Part shown: positions 32,710 through 40,715 of the stretch, one piece after another
Numbering within the stretch: position 1 is the stretch's first letter
Layout of the letters: each line of letters starts with the position of its first letter
Assembly: GCF_003994855.1 (NCBI RefSeq)
Contig: NZ_CP034142.1
Location: forward strand, 3,596,001-3,660,000
Direction of reading: 5' to 3'
Source: Marinobacter sp. NP-4(2019)
GTDB taxonomy: Bacteria; Pseudomonadota; Gammaproteobacteria; Pseudomonadales; Oleiphilaceae
DNA length: 64,000 nt
Notes under the pieces: generated by a model
Told to the model about the DNA's origin: nothing
Databases searched by the model: none
The model's input: only the letters and a program-made list of their open reading frames with translations
Translations under genes and position numbers: made by a program

Positions 32710-34300
32710 AGTCGCTCTCCTGTGTCATTTCGGAGATGGCTTCCACCTCCGGGAAGGCTCTTCCCTGAACCAGTTCGTTCATGCTGTAGCCCCGATAGTC
32801 CGCCCGGAGTGCCCGGAAAAGTGCGACCGCCATGAAAATCAACAAAATACAGAAGGGCAGCCCCAGGGAGGTAATGACGTTCTGCAGGGCATCCAGCCCA
32901 CCCGCTAACAGCAAAGTAGCGGCAATAACCCCCTGGGCTGCAGCCCAGAATATCCGCTGGCGCACGAGAGAAGGCTGATCTTCCCGACGGGTCAACATAT
33001 CGATAACCAGGGAGGCGGAATCCGAAGAGGTGGTAAAGAAGATGACGATGATGACCACACTCAGAGCCGATGCCACTTCAGCCAGTGGGAAGGCTTCCAG
33101 AAAAGCGAAGATAGCCACGGAGGGGTCCTGTTGTACCTGATCGGCCAAAGCGACCTGACCGTTCATTTCCACTTGGATAGCAGATAGCCCGAAGATACCG
33201 AACCACACCAGGGTGAATGCCGTGGGGGCGAACAGGACTCCGGCAACGAATTCACGGATGGTCCGTCCGCGGGAAATCCGGGCAATGAAGATCCCCACAT
33301 AGGGGGCCCATGAAATGGTCCAGGCCCAGTAGAACAGGGTCCACTGCCGCTGCCAGTCAGTTTCTCTGAAAGTTTCGGTCCAGAAGGCCAGCCAGGGCAA
33401 TGCGTCGAAATAGTCGCCCATACTCTGAACCAGGCCCTCGGCAATGAAAACGGTGGGGCCAACGACAAGTACAAACGCGAGTAATACCATGGCCAGTATA
33501 ATGTTGAGTTGGGACAGTCGGCGTACGCCCTTGTCCAGGCCAAGGGCAACCGAGGTAGCGGCGATACTGGTAATGATCGTGATCAGAATCACCTGAACCG
33601 CACCGGTAGAAGGCACCCCGAACAGATAGTTCAGGCCGCTGTTCAACTGCAAGGTCCCCAGGCCCAGTGAGGTAGCCACACCAAACAGGGTTCCCAGCAC
33701 GGCAATCACGTCGATCGCCCAGCCCCAGGGTCCGAACGCCCTGTCTCCGAGGATCGGATAGAACAGGCTGCTGATGCGCATGGGCAGGTTATGCCGGTAG
33801 GCAAAATAACCGATGGCCAGTCCCGGCAAGGCAAAGATGGTCCAGGTATGCAGACCGAAGTGGTAAAGCGCCACTGTCATGGCGTCGCTGGCAGCCCTTT
33901 CCGAACCGGGCTGCACGCCCTCAAAAGGCGGGCTGGCGAAGTGGGAAATCGGTTCCGCCACCCCCCAGAACATCAGGATGGTACCGATGCCAGCGGCAAA
34001 CAGCATGGTGAACCAGGTCAGATTGGAATAATCGGGCCGACTGTCGTCGGTTCCCAGACGGGTATTACCGTAACGGCTGACAGCCAGGCCAATCAGAAAC
34101 ACCAGCAATGAGGTCACGGCAAAGATGTATAACCAGCCCAGGTTACGGGCAATCCAGCCTGTGAGCACTCCAAAGCTCTCAGCAACAATCTGATCAAACG
34201 GAACCGCCAGAGCAACAAACAGCGTTGCCACCCCGGCAGAGGTGAAAAACACCCCGGGTATGGTCTGCAGCCCCAATCGGCGTTGCAGCTGTTCCAGCAC
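32681..34300 (-). CDS. BCCT-family betaine/choline/carnitine-type transporter
   Basis: Sodium- or proton-coupled importer of 539 aa with about 12 membrane segments. Family marks: MLFAAGIGTILMFWGVAEPI (the GxGIG substrate region), LHTWTIFALPGLAIGYFAYR, and WTLFYWAWTISWAPYVGIFI, the Trp-rich box of the binding site, followed by ISRGRTIREFVAGV. The start at 34300 is the only good one. Compatible solute uptake fits a marine bacterium. Coupled with the UspA gene downstream. Confidence 0.92.
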   Translation of the reverse strand: MLEQLQRRLGLQTIPGVFFTSAGVATLFVALAVPFDQIVAESFGVLTGWIARNLGWLYIFAVTSLLVFLIGLAVSRYGNTRLGTDDSRPDYSNLTWFTMLFAAGIGTILMFWGVAEPISHFASPPFEGVQPGSERAASDAMTVALYHFGLHTWTIFALPGLAIGYFAYRHNLPMRISSLFYPILGDRAFGPWGWAIDVIAVLGTLFGVATSLGLGTLQLNSGLNYLFGVPSTGAVQVILITIITSIAATSVALGLDKGVRRLSQLNIILAMVLLAFVLVVGPTVFIAEGLVQSMGDYFDALPWLAFWTETFRETDWQRQWTLFYWAWTISWAPYVGIFIARISRGRTIREFVAGVLFAPTAFTLVWFGIFGLSAIQVEMNGQVALADQVQQDPSVAIFAFLEAFPLAEVASALSVVIIVIFFTTSSDSASLVIDMLTRREDQPSLVRQRIFWAAAQGVIAATLLLAGGLDALQNVITSLGLPFCILLIFMAVALFRALRADYRGYSMNELVQGRAFPEVEAISEMTQESDYVSETVDRH

Positions 34301-34378
34301 ACGAGCCTCCGTTTCTTCGGGAAGGATCTACGAAAGGCTTCACGCTACCACACGCGCCAACAGGTTGTGGGACAGAGA

Positions 34379-34861
34379 TCAATTCCGGTTCAGTTGCCGC
34401 TGATGCTCCAGCATCTGTTCCATCATGAGCTGCATCTGGTTCATGCGATTCTCCATCATGTTCATGCGCTGCTCATAATCCATCCCGGCACCGCCAGCGC
34501 GATTGCCCTGCGCGTTACCAGGCTGCTTTTGGCCCTGGTTATTCATCATGCCCTGACCATTGCCCATCATTCCCTGCCCCATCATGCCCGGGCCCATCAT
34601 GCCTCCACGCATCATCCCCATGTGTTCCTGCATGGACTCCATATGATGCTGCATCAGCCGCTGGCGCTCCTCTTGCGAGCGGGCATCGGGCATTTGCTGC
34701 ATCATCCCCTGCATTCGCGACATATTTTCCTGCATCTGTTGCATTTGTTCCTGGTTCATCATGCCACCGCGTGGCATCTGCCCGGCATTGCCTTGTGCAA
34801 GCACAAAAGCAGGGGCAGCCACTAGAAAGGAGCACGTGATTAAACGGGTAAATCTGTTCAT
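34379..34861 (-). CDS. Met-rich exported protein, probable copper-binding
   Basis: A 160-aa protein with signal peptide (cleavage near VLAQGN, residue 23). The mature part is dominated by Met, Gln and Gly, with repeats such as GMMGPGMMGQGMMGNGQGMM and MQQMQENMSRMQGMMQQM. Clustered methionines bind Cu(I) in the periplasm, as in CopA/PcoE-like proteins. GAGGAGG precedes the ATG. It lies at the edge of the copper island. An ANR-like motif lies about 108 bases upstream. Exact role unknown. Confidence 0.75.
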   Translation of the reverse strand: MNRFTRLITCSFLVAAPAFVLAQGNAGQMPRGGMMNQEQMQQMQENMSRMQGMMQQMPDARSQEERQRLMQHHMESMQEHMGMMRGGMMGPGMMGQGMMGNGQGMMNNQGQKQPGNAQGNRAGGAGMDYEQRMNMMENRMNQMQLMMEQMLEHQRQLNRN

Positions 34862-34968
34862 GAGATCCTCCTCAATATCGAGATAACGCCTGCATCACGT
34901 TCAGTAAAGTTCATGAAACTGAATCCGGGCTGAAAAGTGAACTCACAGCGGGGTTAAATCAACGTCTC

Positions 34969-34982
34969 TTGACCTGGATCAT
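34969..34982 (-). promoter_or_regulatory. ANR/FNR-like motif upstream of the Met-rich gene
   Basis: The plus strand reads TTGACCTGGATCAT, 8 of 10 defined positions of TTGAT-N4-ATCAA. It is in the 213-base gap upstream of the Met-rich gene, but no good -10 is found at the matching distance, so the call is weak. The rest of that gap shows nothing recognisable. Confidence 0.35.
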
Positions 34983-35074
34983 GGGAGCGGCGCAGCAACG
35001 AGCCCAATGCCTGTTGCGGTGAACATGCACACCGCCTCCCCGGTGCGCAAGTAGCAGTCTTAGTAGACAGGCCG

Positions 35075-35533
35075 TCAGAGATCCTCCATCCGGCCAATCT
35101 GATGAGCCAGACGCATGGATTCGTTTTTCTCCATGGTTAAGAGCGACTCTAACAGCTCTTTTGCTTCGGGAATCACAGCTACACCGATCAATGTCTTATA
35201 GAGCTCGATAATCTGATCATGAAAGTCGAAGACCTCATGGCAGATGCCTTCAAAATCAAGTTTCTCGTATGGCTTATCACAGGTTCTATGGGTTTTGACA
35301 GGATTGTGTGAGAGGTAGTCGTAAACCCTGGTGTCCATGGCCTTTTTATCTCCCTGATTCTCGAACTCTGTGACAATCTGGGCTAGCTCAGCTTCGTGGG
35401 ATGAGAGGTAATCCAGCAGAGCTCTCGCCCTCTCCTCTTCATGAAGAGTGGCGCAATGTCCAAGACACCGCGCAAGATGCTGGTGTAGGTCCCGGGTCCA
35501 GTCGATCAGTTCACCGAATGTTTTGATCTCCAT
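35075..35533 (-). CDS. Hypothetical helical (ferritin-like) protein
   Basis: A 152-aa soluble protein. The start at 35533 (MEIKTFGELIDWTRDLHQH) follows GAGG; an upstream start would add 9 residues. Predicted as long amphipathic helices rich in Glu and His: LHEEERARALLDYLSSHEAEL, HEVFDFHDQIIELYKTL and TMEKNESMRLAHQIGRM. The spacing of Glu/His on helices suggests a four-helix ferritin-like fold, but the family is not recognised. It is just after the copper ATPase in the same direction and may belong to that operon. Confidence 0.7.
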   Translation of the reverse strand: MEIKTFGELIDWTRDLHQHLARCLGHCATLHEEERARALLDYLSSHEAELAQIVTEFENQGDKKAMDTRVYDYLSHNPVKTHRTCDKPYEKLDFEGICHEVFDFHDQIIELYKTLIGVAVIPEAKELLESLLTMEKNESMRLAHQIGRMEDL

Positions 35534-35591
35534 ACAGTCATTTCCTCGTTCCGCGCCCACGGTGTATGAACACTTGCCTCAATAGAAAAGT

Positions 35592-37964
35592 TTAGTTGTT
35601 CTTGCCCAGTTTGATCACCCTCAATCTCAGGGCATTAACAATCACGCTGACCGAGGAAAGGGACATGGCGGCTGCCGCAAAAATCGGAGACAGCAGTATG
35701 CTGAAAAACGGATACAGAACACCCGCTGCAATGGGAACGCCGGCAGAGTTGTATATAAAGGCAAAAAACAGGTTCTGCCGGATATTACGCATGGTCCCGA
35801 GTGACAACCGTCGCGCTTCTACAATCCCCATCAGATCGCCTCGCAGCAACGTAATACCGGCACTTTCGATCGCCACATCGGTGCCGGTACCCATAGCCAC
35901 ACCTACATCGGCGGTTGCCAGGGCGGGGGCATCATTCACGCCATCGCCGGCCATGACCACAATACGGCCCTCATCTTTCAGGCGCTGAACAATCCTGCTC
36001 TTATCTTCCGGCAGGATTTCAGCTTCCACTTCATCGATATGAAGCTTGCGGGCAACCGCCTCGGCCGATGTGCGGTTGTCACCTGTCAGCATCACTACCC
36101 GGATGCCATCTTTTTGCAGTGCTGAAATAGCAGCTTCGGTGGTTTCCTTCACCGGGTCGGCAATGGCAAGCAGGCCGGCCACTTTGCCGTCGACGGCTGC
36201 AAAAATAACGGTGGCCCCATCCCTTCGGAGCTGCTCGGCCTCAGTTTCAAAGCCTGAGGTATCGACACTTTCGGATTCCATTAGCAGACGATTGCCAATC
36301 AGTACCTGCCGCCCCTCAAGCTTGCCGGTCACGCCTTTGCCGTTGGGGGAGTCGAAGCCCTCTGCATCCGGCAGTTGCAAGCCCATCGCTTTGGCTTTGT
36401 CGAGAATGGCGTGGGCCAATGGATGCTCACTGCCTTTTTCCAGGCCACCAGCAAACCGCATCAGCTCCTCCTCGCTGAATCCCTCGGCCGGAACCAGCTT
36501 TGTCACCTGAGGTTTGCCTTCGGTCAGTGTGCCGGTTTTGTCCACCACCACCGTATCCACCTTCTCCATGCGCTCCAGGGCTTCCGCATCGCGAATCAGC
36601 ACACCGCTTTGGGCGCCCCGCCCGACACCCACCATAATGGACATGGGGGTTGCCAGACCCAGCGCACAGGGGCAAGCGATAATCAGCACGCTCACGGCGG
36701 CAATCAGGCCAAATGCCATGGGCGGTGTCGGCCCGACGAATGACCAGACAACAAAGGCAATAATGGCAATAACGATTACGGCTGGCACAAAATAACCCGC
36801 CACCTTGTCTGCCAGGCCCTGAATGGGTGCGCGACTGCGCTGGGCACTGGCCACCATCTGCACAATCTGGGACAGCATGGTGTCCCGACCAACCTTGTCG
36901 GCCCGCATGATGAAACTGCCCTGCTGGTTGATGCTGCCGCCAATCACCTGGTCGCCGGATTTCTTGCTGACCGCCAGGGGCTCACCAGTCACCATGGACT
37001 CATCCACATTGGAACTGCCTTCAAGTACCTCGCCGTCCAGCGGCACCTTGTCGCCCGGGCGAACCCGCAGGCGGTCGCCAACCTTGACCTGATCCAGCGA
37101 CACATCAGCCTCACCGCCCTCATCGTCCAGCTTCCTGGCTGTCGCGGGCGCCAGATCCAGCAACGCCTTGATAGCTCCTGAAGTTTTCTCCCGGGCTCGC
37201 AATTCCAGTACCTGCCCCAGCAACACCAGTACCACGATGACCGCCGCTGCCTCGAAATAAACGGCCACCGAGCCGTCCTCCTGCCGGAACGCCGCCGGGA
37301 AAATCTGGGGAGCCAGTGTAGCCACCAGGCTGTAGATCAGGGCTACACCGGTACCAATGGCAATCAGCGTGAACATGTTGAGGTTACGGCTGACCACGGA
37401 TTTCCAGCCCCGAACAAAAAAGGGCCAGCCGCACCAGGCCACCACGGGTGTTGCCAGTAACAGCTGAATCCAGTTGGACATCTGCGGGGCCACGATGTGA
37501 TCAAGCCCGGTGAGATGCCCACCCATTTCTAGCACCAGCACCGGCAAGGTCAGAACCAGTCCGATCCAGAATCGGCGGGTCATATCCGTAAGCTCTGCGG
37601 AGGGCCCTTCATCCAGGCTCACTTGCTCCGGCTCCAGAGCCATACCGCAGATGGGGCAGTCTCCCCGTCCCGGCTGTCGAATTTCCGGGTGCATGGGGCA
37701 CGTGTACATGGTGCCAGGCGCTACCGGCTCTTGCTGCTTCTGGTCTTCACCCAGGTACTGTTCGGGGCTTTCATCGAACCGGGACTGGCAGCGTGACGAA
37801 CAGAAATACCAGGTTTTACCGCCATGCTGGATTCGATGTTCCGCGGTGTGCGGATCCACCGACATACCGCAAACCGGGTCCTTGACGGTATGCTCGCCGG
37901 ATTCATCTTGGTGATGGGTATGCTGGTGATGATCGTGGTGATGGGCATGTTGGTGCTCAGCCAT
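35592..37964 (-). CDS. copA: Copper-exporting P1B-type ATPase with His-rich, YHS and HMBD N-terminus
   Basis: A 790-aa copper pump. The ATG at 37964 overlaps the stop of the small membrane protein gene. The N-terminus has a His-rich segment (HQHAHHHDHHQHTHHQ), a YHS domain (VKDPVCGMSVDP, CSSRCQSRF) and a heavy-metal-binding segment (YTCPMHPEI, GDCPICGM). There is no classical HMA domain. Core motifs: ACPCALGLATP (metal site), DKTGTLTEG (phosphorylation), SEHPLAHAI and GDGVNDAPALA. The CPC motif indicates Cu+ or Ag+. Such YHS-type pumps are common in mobile copper islands. Confidence 0.92.
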   Translation of the reverse strand: MAEHQHAHHHDHHQHTHHQDESGEHTVKDPVCGMSVDPHTAEHRIQHGGKTWYFCSSRCQSRFDESPEQYLGEDQKQQEPVAPGTMYTCPMHPEIRQPGRGDCPICGMALEPEQVSLDEGPSAELTDMTRRFWIGLVLTLPVLVLEMGGHLTGLDHIVAPQMSNWIQLLLATPVVAWCGWPFFVRGWKSVVSRNLNMFTLIAIGTGVALIYSLVATLAPQIFPAAFRQEDGSVAVYFEAAAVIVVLVLLGQVLELRAREKTSGAIKALLDLAPATARKLDDEGGEADVSLDQVKVGDRLRVRPGDKVPLDGEVLEGSSNVDESMVTGEPLAVSKKSGDQVIGGSINQQGSFIMRADKVGRDTMLSQIVQMVASAQRSRAPIQGLADKVAGYFVPAVIVIAIIAFVVWSFVGPTPPMAFGLIAAVSVLIIACPCALGLATPMSIMVGVGRGAQSGVLIRDAEALERMEKVDTVVVDKTGTLTEGKPQVTKLVPAEGFSEEELMRFAGGLEKGSEHPLAHAILDKAKAMGLQLPDAEGFDSPNGKGVTGKLEGRQVLIGNRLLMESESVDTSGFETEAEQLRRDGATVIFAAVDGKVAGLLAIADPVKETTEAAISALQKDGIRVVMLTGDNRTSAEAVARKLHIDEVEAEILPEDKSRIVQRLKDEGRIVVMAGDGVNDAPALATADVGVAMGTGTDVAIESAGITLLRGDLMGIVEARRLSLGTMRNIRQNLFFAFIYNSAGVPIAAGVLYPFFSILLSPIFAAAAMSLSSVSVIVNALRLRVIKLGKNN

Positions 37965-38184
37965 TGCGGTCTCCAGTTTTGTCTGCCGGCCAATCCGTAA
38001 AAGCAATAAAGTAGAGTAGAAAAAGATTGATGACCGGAATCAGTATCAAGAGGCCCATCCAGCCCGGATACCCGGTACGCTGGCATATACGCCAGGCGGG
38101 GATGACAACGACGATGGCAATCACCAGCATCCACAGCCAGTGCCCTGCCCACATGGTATTGCCAAACATATTACCTTCCATCAT
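37957..38184 (-). CDS. Small membrane protein of the copper ATPase operon
   Basis: A 75-aa protein beginning MMEGNMFGNTMWAGHW. The ATG at 38184 has GGAGGG 7 bases upstream; a GTG five codons earlier is less likely. Two membrane helices are visible (LWMLVIAIVVVIPAW, near 18-34, and MGLLILIPVINLFLLYFIAF, near 43-62). Met, His and Trp at the N-terminus could bind copper outside. Its stop overlaps the ATPase start by 8 bases (ATGGCTGA), so the pair is coupled. No named family recognised. Confidence 0.7.
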   Translation of the reverse strand: MMEGNMFGNTMWAGHWLWMLVIAIVVVIPAWRICQRTGYPGWMGLLILIPVINLFLLYFIAFTDWPADKTGDRNG

Positions 38185-38217
38185 GGCACAGCCCTCCACG
38201 TCGAATGCTGGTAATTA

Positions 38218-39444
38218 TTAATGATGGTGCGAATAAGATTCCTCATGTCCTGATTGCCGGGAATTCTGGGATTTTTTCAGGAACATCTGTTCGGCTACTG
38301 CGATAACAATCATCGTGACAACCGCCACGCCGATAACAAACGGGTCGGTATACAGTTTGACCGAGACAAAGCCTCCCAGCGCGGCAATCCGGGAGAGATC
38401 GAAAAATGCCGTAAGAATCAGCCCCAGAACCACAGTGTAGACCAACGTATGCTTCTGGATGCTGCCAGGCATCCCAAAGTGGCTGTGAGGAACCAGCTTC
38501 ATCTCTGTCAGCATCGCTAGCATGCGCGAGACGGCAAAGATGCTGGCCAGAATACCGCCGGCAGTAGCCATCATGGCAATCGCCACCGTAAACCAGACAC
38601 CATAATCACCCAATGCCGGGCGCGCGGCCGCGGCAAGGGAGTAGTCCCGGGTCTCGATAATTTCAGCCAGTGACAGATTGCTGGCAACGGCAAATCCGAC
38701 CAGTGTGTAGATCACCACACAGGCCGCTATGGAAATGACAATGGCGCGCCCTACGTTACGCTTGGGGTCTATTACTTCGGAGCCGCTATTGGTGATCGTG
38801 GTGAAGCCTTTGAAGGCCAGTATCCCGAGCGCGGTTGCACTCAGGAAATTCCCCATGGTTCCGGCTTCTCCGGGGCTCGAGAAGTCTACTGACAGGGAGC
38901 CGGCGATCCAGACGCCCACCAGACCGAAAATCAGTATGCCCCCGATTTTCAGGATCCCGATGAAGGATGCCACGCCCTGAATCATTCGGTTACCGAGCAG
39001 ATTGATCAGAAAAGCTGCAAGGATCAGTGATACACCGAGGATGGGCACCATACGGCCGCTTTCGTCGCCACCGAAAAGCTGCATGGTGTAGGAGCCGAAC
39101 GTGCGGGCCAGAAAGCTCTGGGCGATCACCATGGAAAAGTACATGAGCAAGGCGTTGAACGCGGTTGGCAGCCGGTTACCATACGCCTTGTGCAGGTACA
39201 TGCCGATGCCGCCGGCCGAGGGGTACGCATTGGAAATCTTAATGTAGGAATAAGCGCTGAAGCTGACGATCACTGCGGCCGCGAGAAATGCCAGCGGGAA
39301 AAGAACGCCTGTCATCTGCGCCATCTGCCCGGTAAGTGCAAAGATACCGGCGCCAATCATGACGCCGGTACCCAGCATGACTGTTCCCGGCAGGGAAAGG
39401 CTGCCCTCCTGATAGCGAGTGGTTCTGTCCTGCTCCTCCCGCAT
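38218..39444 (-). CDS. APC-superfamily amino acid permease
   Basis: Membrane transporter of 408 aa with about 12 segments. The N-terminal helix pattern VMLGTGVMIGAGIFALTGQM is the APC substrate-binding GxGIF motif. A His-rich end (HEESYSHHH) is unusual and may reflect metal contact. AGGAGG precedes the ATG. It begins 11 bases after the AUA-start gene and is followed by the small membrane protein and copper ATPase, so it belongs to the metal island. Substrate unknown. Confidence 0.88.
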   Translation of the reverse strand: MREEQDRTTRYQEGSLSLPGTVMLGTGVMIGAGIFALTGQMAQMTGVLFPLAFLAAAVIVSFSAYSYIKISNAYPSAGGIGMYLHKAYGNRLPTAFNALLMYFSMVIAQSFLARTFGSYTMQLFGGDESGRMVPILGVSLILAAFLINLLGNRMIQGVASFIGILKIGGILIFGLVGVWIAGSLSVDFSSPGEAGTMGNFLSATALGILAFKGFTTITNSGSEVIDPKRNVGRAIVISIAACVVIYTLVGFAVASNLSLAEIIETRDYSLAAAARPALGDYGVWFTVAIAMMATAGGILASIFAVSRMLAMLTEMKLVPHSHFGMPGSIQKHTLVYTVVLGLILTAFFDLSRIAALGGFVSVKLYTDPFVIGVAVVTMIVIAVAEQMFLKKSQNSRQSGHEESYSHHH

Positions 39445-39455
39445 TCAACCTCCTG

Positions 39456-39812
39456 TTATTTCCGCTTCATTGGTGGCATTTTGGAGCAGCAAAACGGCTC
39501 ATGTTTGGCATTGGCCCGGACGTTGTCCTCTGTGAACCGATACCATGCGAGTTTTCGACGAGTCCACCATCCCGCCTTTATCTGGCCGTCGTGAGCATTG
39601 ATCTGTTCCAGCAGCTCATCGGTGGACCAATGAGTACCATCAAACGTGACACACAGCTGATTGTTCGATCTGCGTTCGGCTAAATCGACGCAGGGATGAT
39701 GATTAAGTTCGTGGATAAAATCATCCCACTGGCTTTCACTGAGGCTTTCAATGATCAGCTTTCGGCGTAGCAGAAATGGTTGCTGGCTTGTGGTTTTGTG
39801 GGCTTTGGTTAT
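39456..39812 (-). CDS. HMA-like metal-binding protein with apparent AUA start
   Basis: A 118-codon frame without ATG, GTG or TTG start. Read from ATA at 39812, it follows AAAGGGG at normal ribosome-site spacing. The chain includes LIIESLSESQWDDFIHEL, NQLCVTFDGTHWSTDELL, WWTRRKLAWYRFTEDNVR and the end HEPFCCSKMP. The order of strands and helices resembles a degenerate HMA fold, with a metal-type CC motif at the C-terminus. TAA at 39458-39456 ends it 11 bases before the permease gene. Either AUA is used, or an ATG to ATA mutation has silenced it. Codon use and reading length support real coding. Confidence 0.6.
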   Translation of the reverse strand: MTKAHKTTSQQPFLLRRKLIIESLSESQWDDFIHELNHHPCVDLAERRSNNQLCVTFDGTHWSTDELLEQINAHDGQIKAGWWTRRKLAWYRFTEDNVRANAKHEPFCCSKMPPMKRK

Positions 39813-39903
39813 GGGATTGCCCCTTTCTGCCTGGTTGCTGTTCCTCTATAACAGCACCCTTAACTGAACTGCGACTGAAAATGGGCGGGGACTTCGAGGC
39901 AGG

Positions 39904-39917
39904 TTGACTCACGTCAA
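39904..39917 (-). promoter_or_regulatory. ANR/FNR-like palindrome upstream of the copper-export genes
   Basis: TTGAC-TCAC-GTCAA is a perfect palindrome and matches 8 of 10 FNR positions. It lies between copB and the AUA-start gene, about 98 bases from that start. TATAGA at 39850-39845 on the minus strand could be the -10, placing the site near -72 (class I). This region holds nothing else recognisable. Confidence 0.4.
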
Positions 39918-39971
39918 TTCACAGAGCAAAAACGGGCCTGGGGAGACACCCAGGGCCCGTCAACGACAAGG

Positions 39972-40715
39972 TCAGAAGGAGATTCTGGCGCCGACCACGG
40001 CAAACCAGTCCTCGGTACCGCCACCGGAGTCCCTGGCCAGGTTCGCCGTATCACTGTATTTACGCTCGTGAACCACGCCAATGTATGGGGAGAAGGCGCG
40101 ATCAATGAGATCATAGCTCAGACGTACTCCGACTTCGGTGGAGTTCAGCCCTTCCCCGACACCAATCTCTTTATCTTCGGAGAAAGCCACCAGGGTTTCG
40201 AAGGTAGCCGAGACAATCCAGTAATTGGTGATCAGTAATTCGTACTCCGCCTCGAAGTCCACCGAAGCGTCGCCTTCATCGCTGACATAAAGATTGGTAT
40301 CTACCTCGAACCAGTATGGCGCCAGCCCGGTGAGCCCGAGCACGCCATACACCCGATCCGGCCCTTCTGGGGTGTCTATGCGGATACCCGCCTTGGCATC
40401 CCAGAAGTCACTAACCGGGGTCTGGGCAACGAACTGGTTCTCCAGCATTTCCCAGGCGTTATGGGCTTCTTCCCACTCGCCCTCGAACAACCAGAGGAAT
40501 TTGAGCTCATCGGTGCCATAAAAAGCGTCACCCTCAATCACCGCCAGCTCTTCATCAGAGTCGCTGTAACGGTACTCCAGTTTTTCCGCGGAAACGCCCC
40601 AGAAGGTCCTGGAAGTCTGGGTTTTCTTGCCAGCGTCTTCCTGGGCGATGGCCGGAGTAGCGAGTGTTGTCGCTGTCAGGGCAAGGCAACACATGGATGC
40701 AGTTAACCGACTCAT
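39972..40715 (-). CDS. copB: Copper resistance protein B (CopB/PcoB), outer membrane
   Basis: A 247-aa outer-membrane protein of copper resistance. A signal peptide (cleavage near AIAQED, residue 24) is followed by the CopB barrel: YRYSDSDEELAVIEGDAFYG, LKFLWLFEGEWEEAHNAWEM, TPVSDFWDAKAGIRID and an aromatic C-terminus (GARISF). The N-terminal Met/His-rich stretch found in many CopB proteins is missing here. Its ATG overlaps the copA-type oxidase stop. Confidence 0.92.
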   Translation of the reverse strand: MSRLTASMCCLALTATTLATPAIAQEDAGKKTQTSRTFWGVSAEKLEYRYSDSDEELAVIEGDAFYGTDELKFLWLFEGEWEEAHNAWEMLENQFVAQTPVSDFWDAKAGIRIDTPEGPDRVYGVLGLTGLAPYWFEVDTNLYVSDEGDASVDFEAEYELLITNYWIVSATFETLVAFSEDKEIGVGEGLNSTEVGVRLSYDLIDRAFSPYIGVVHERKYSDTANLARDSGGGTEDWFAVVGARISF

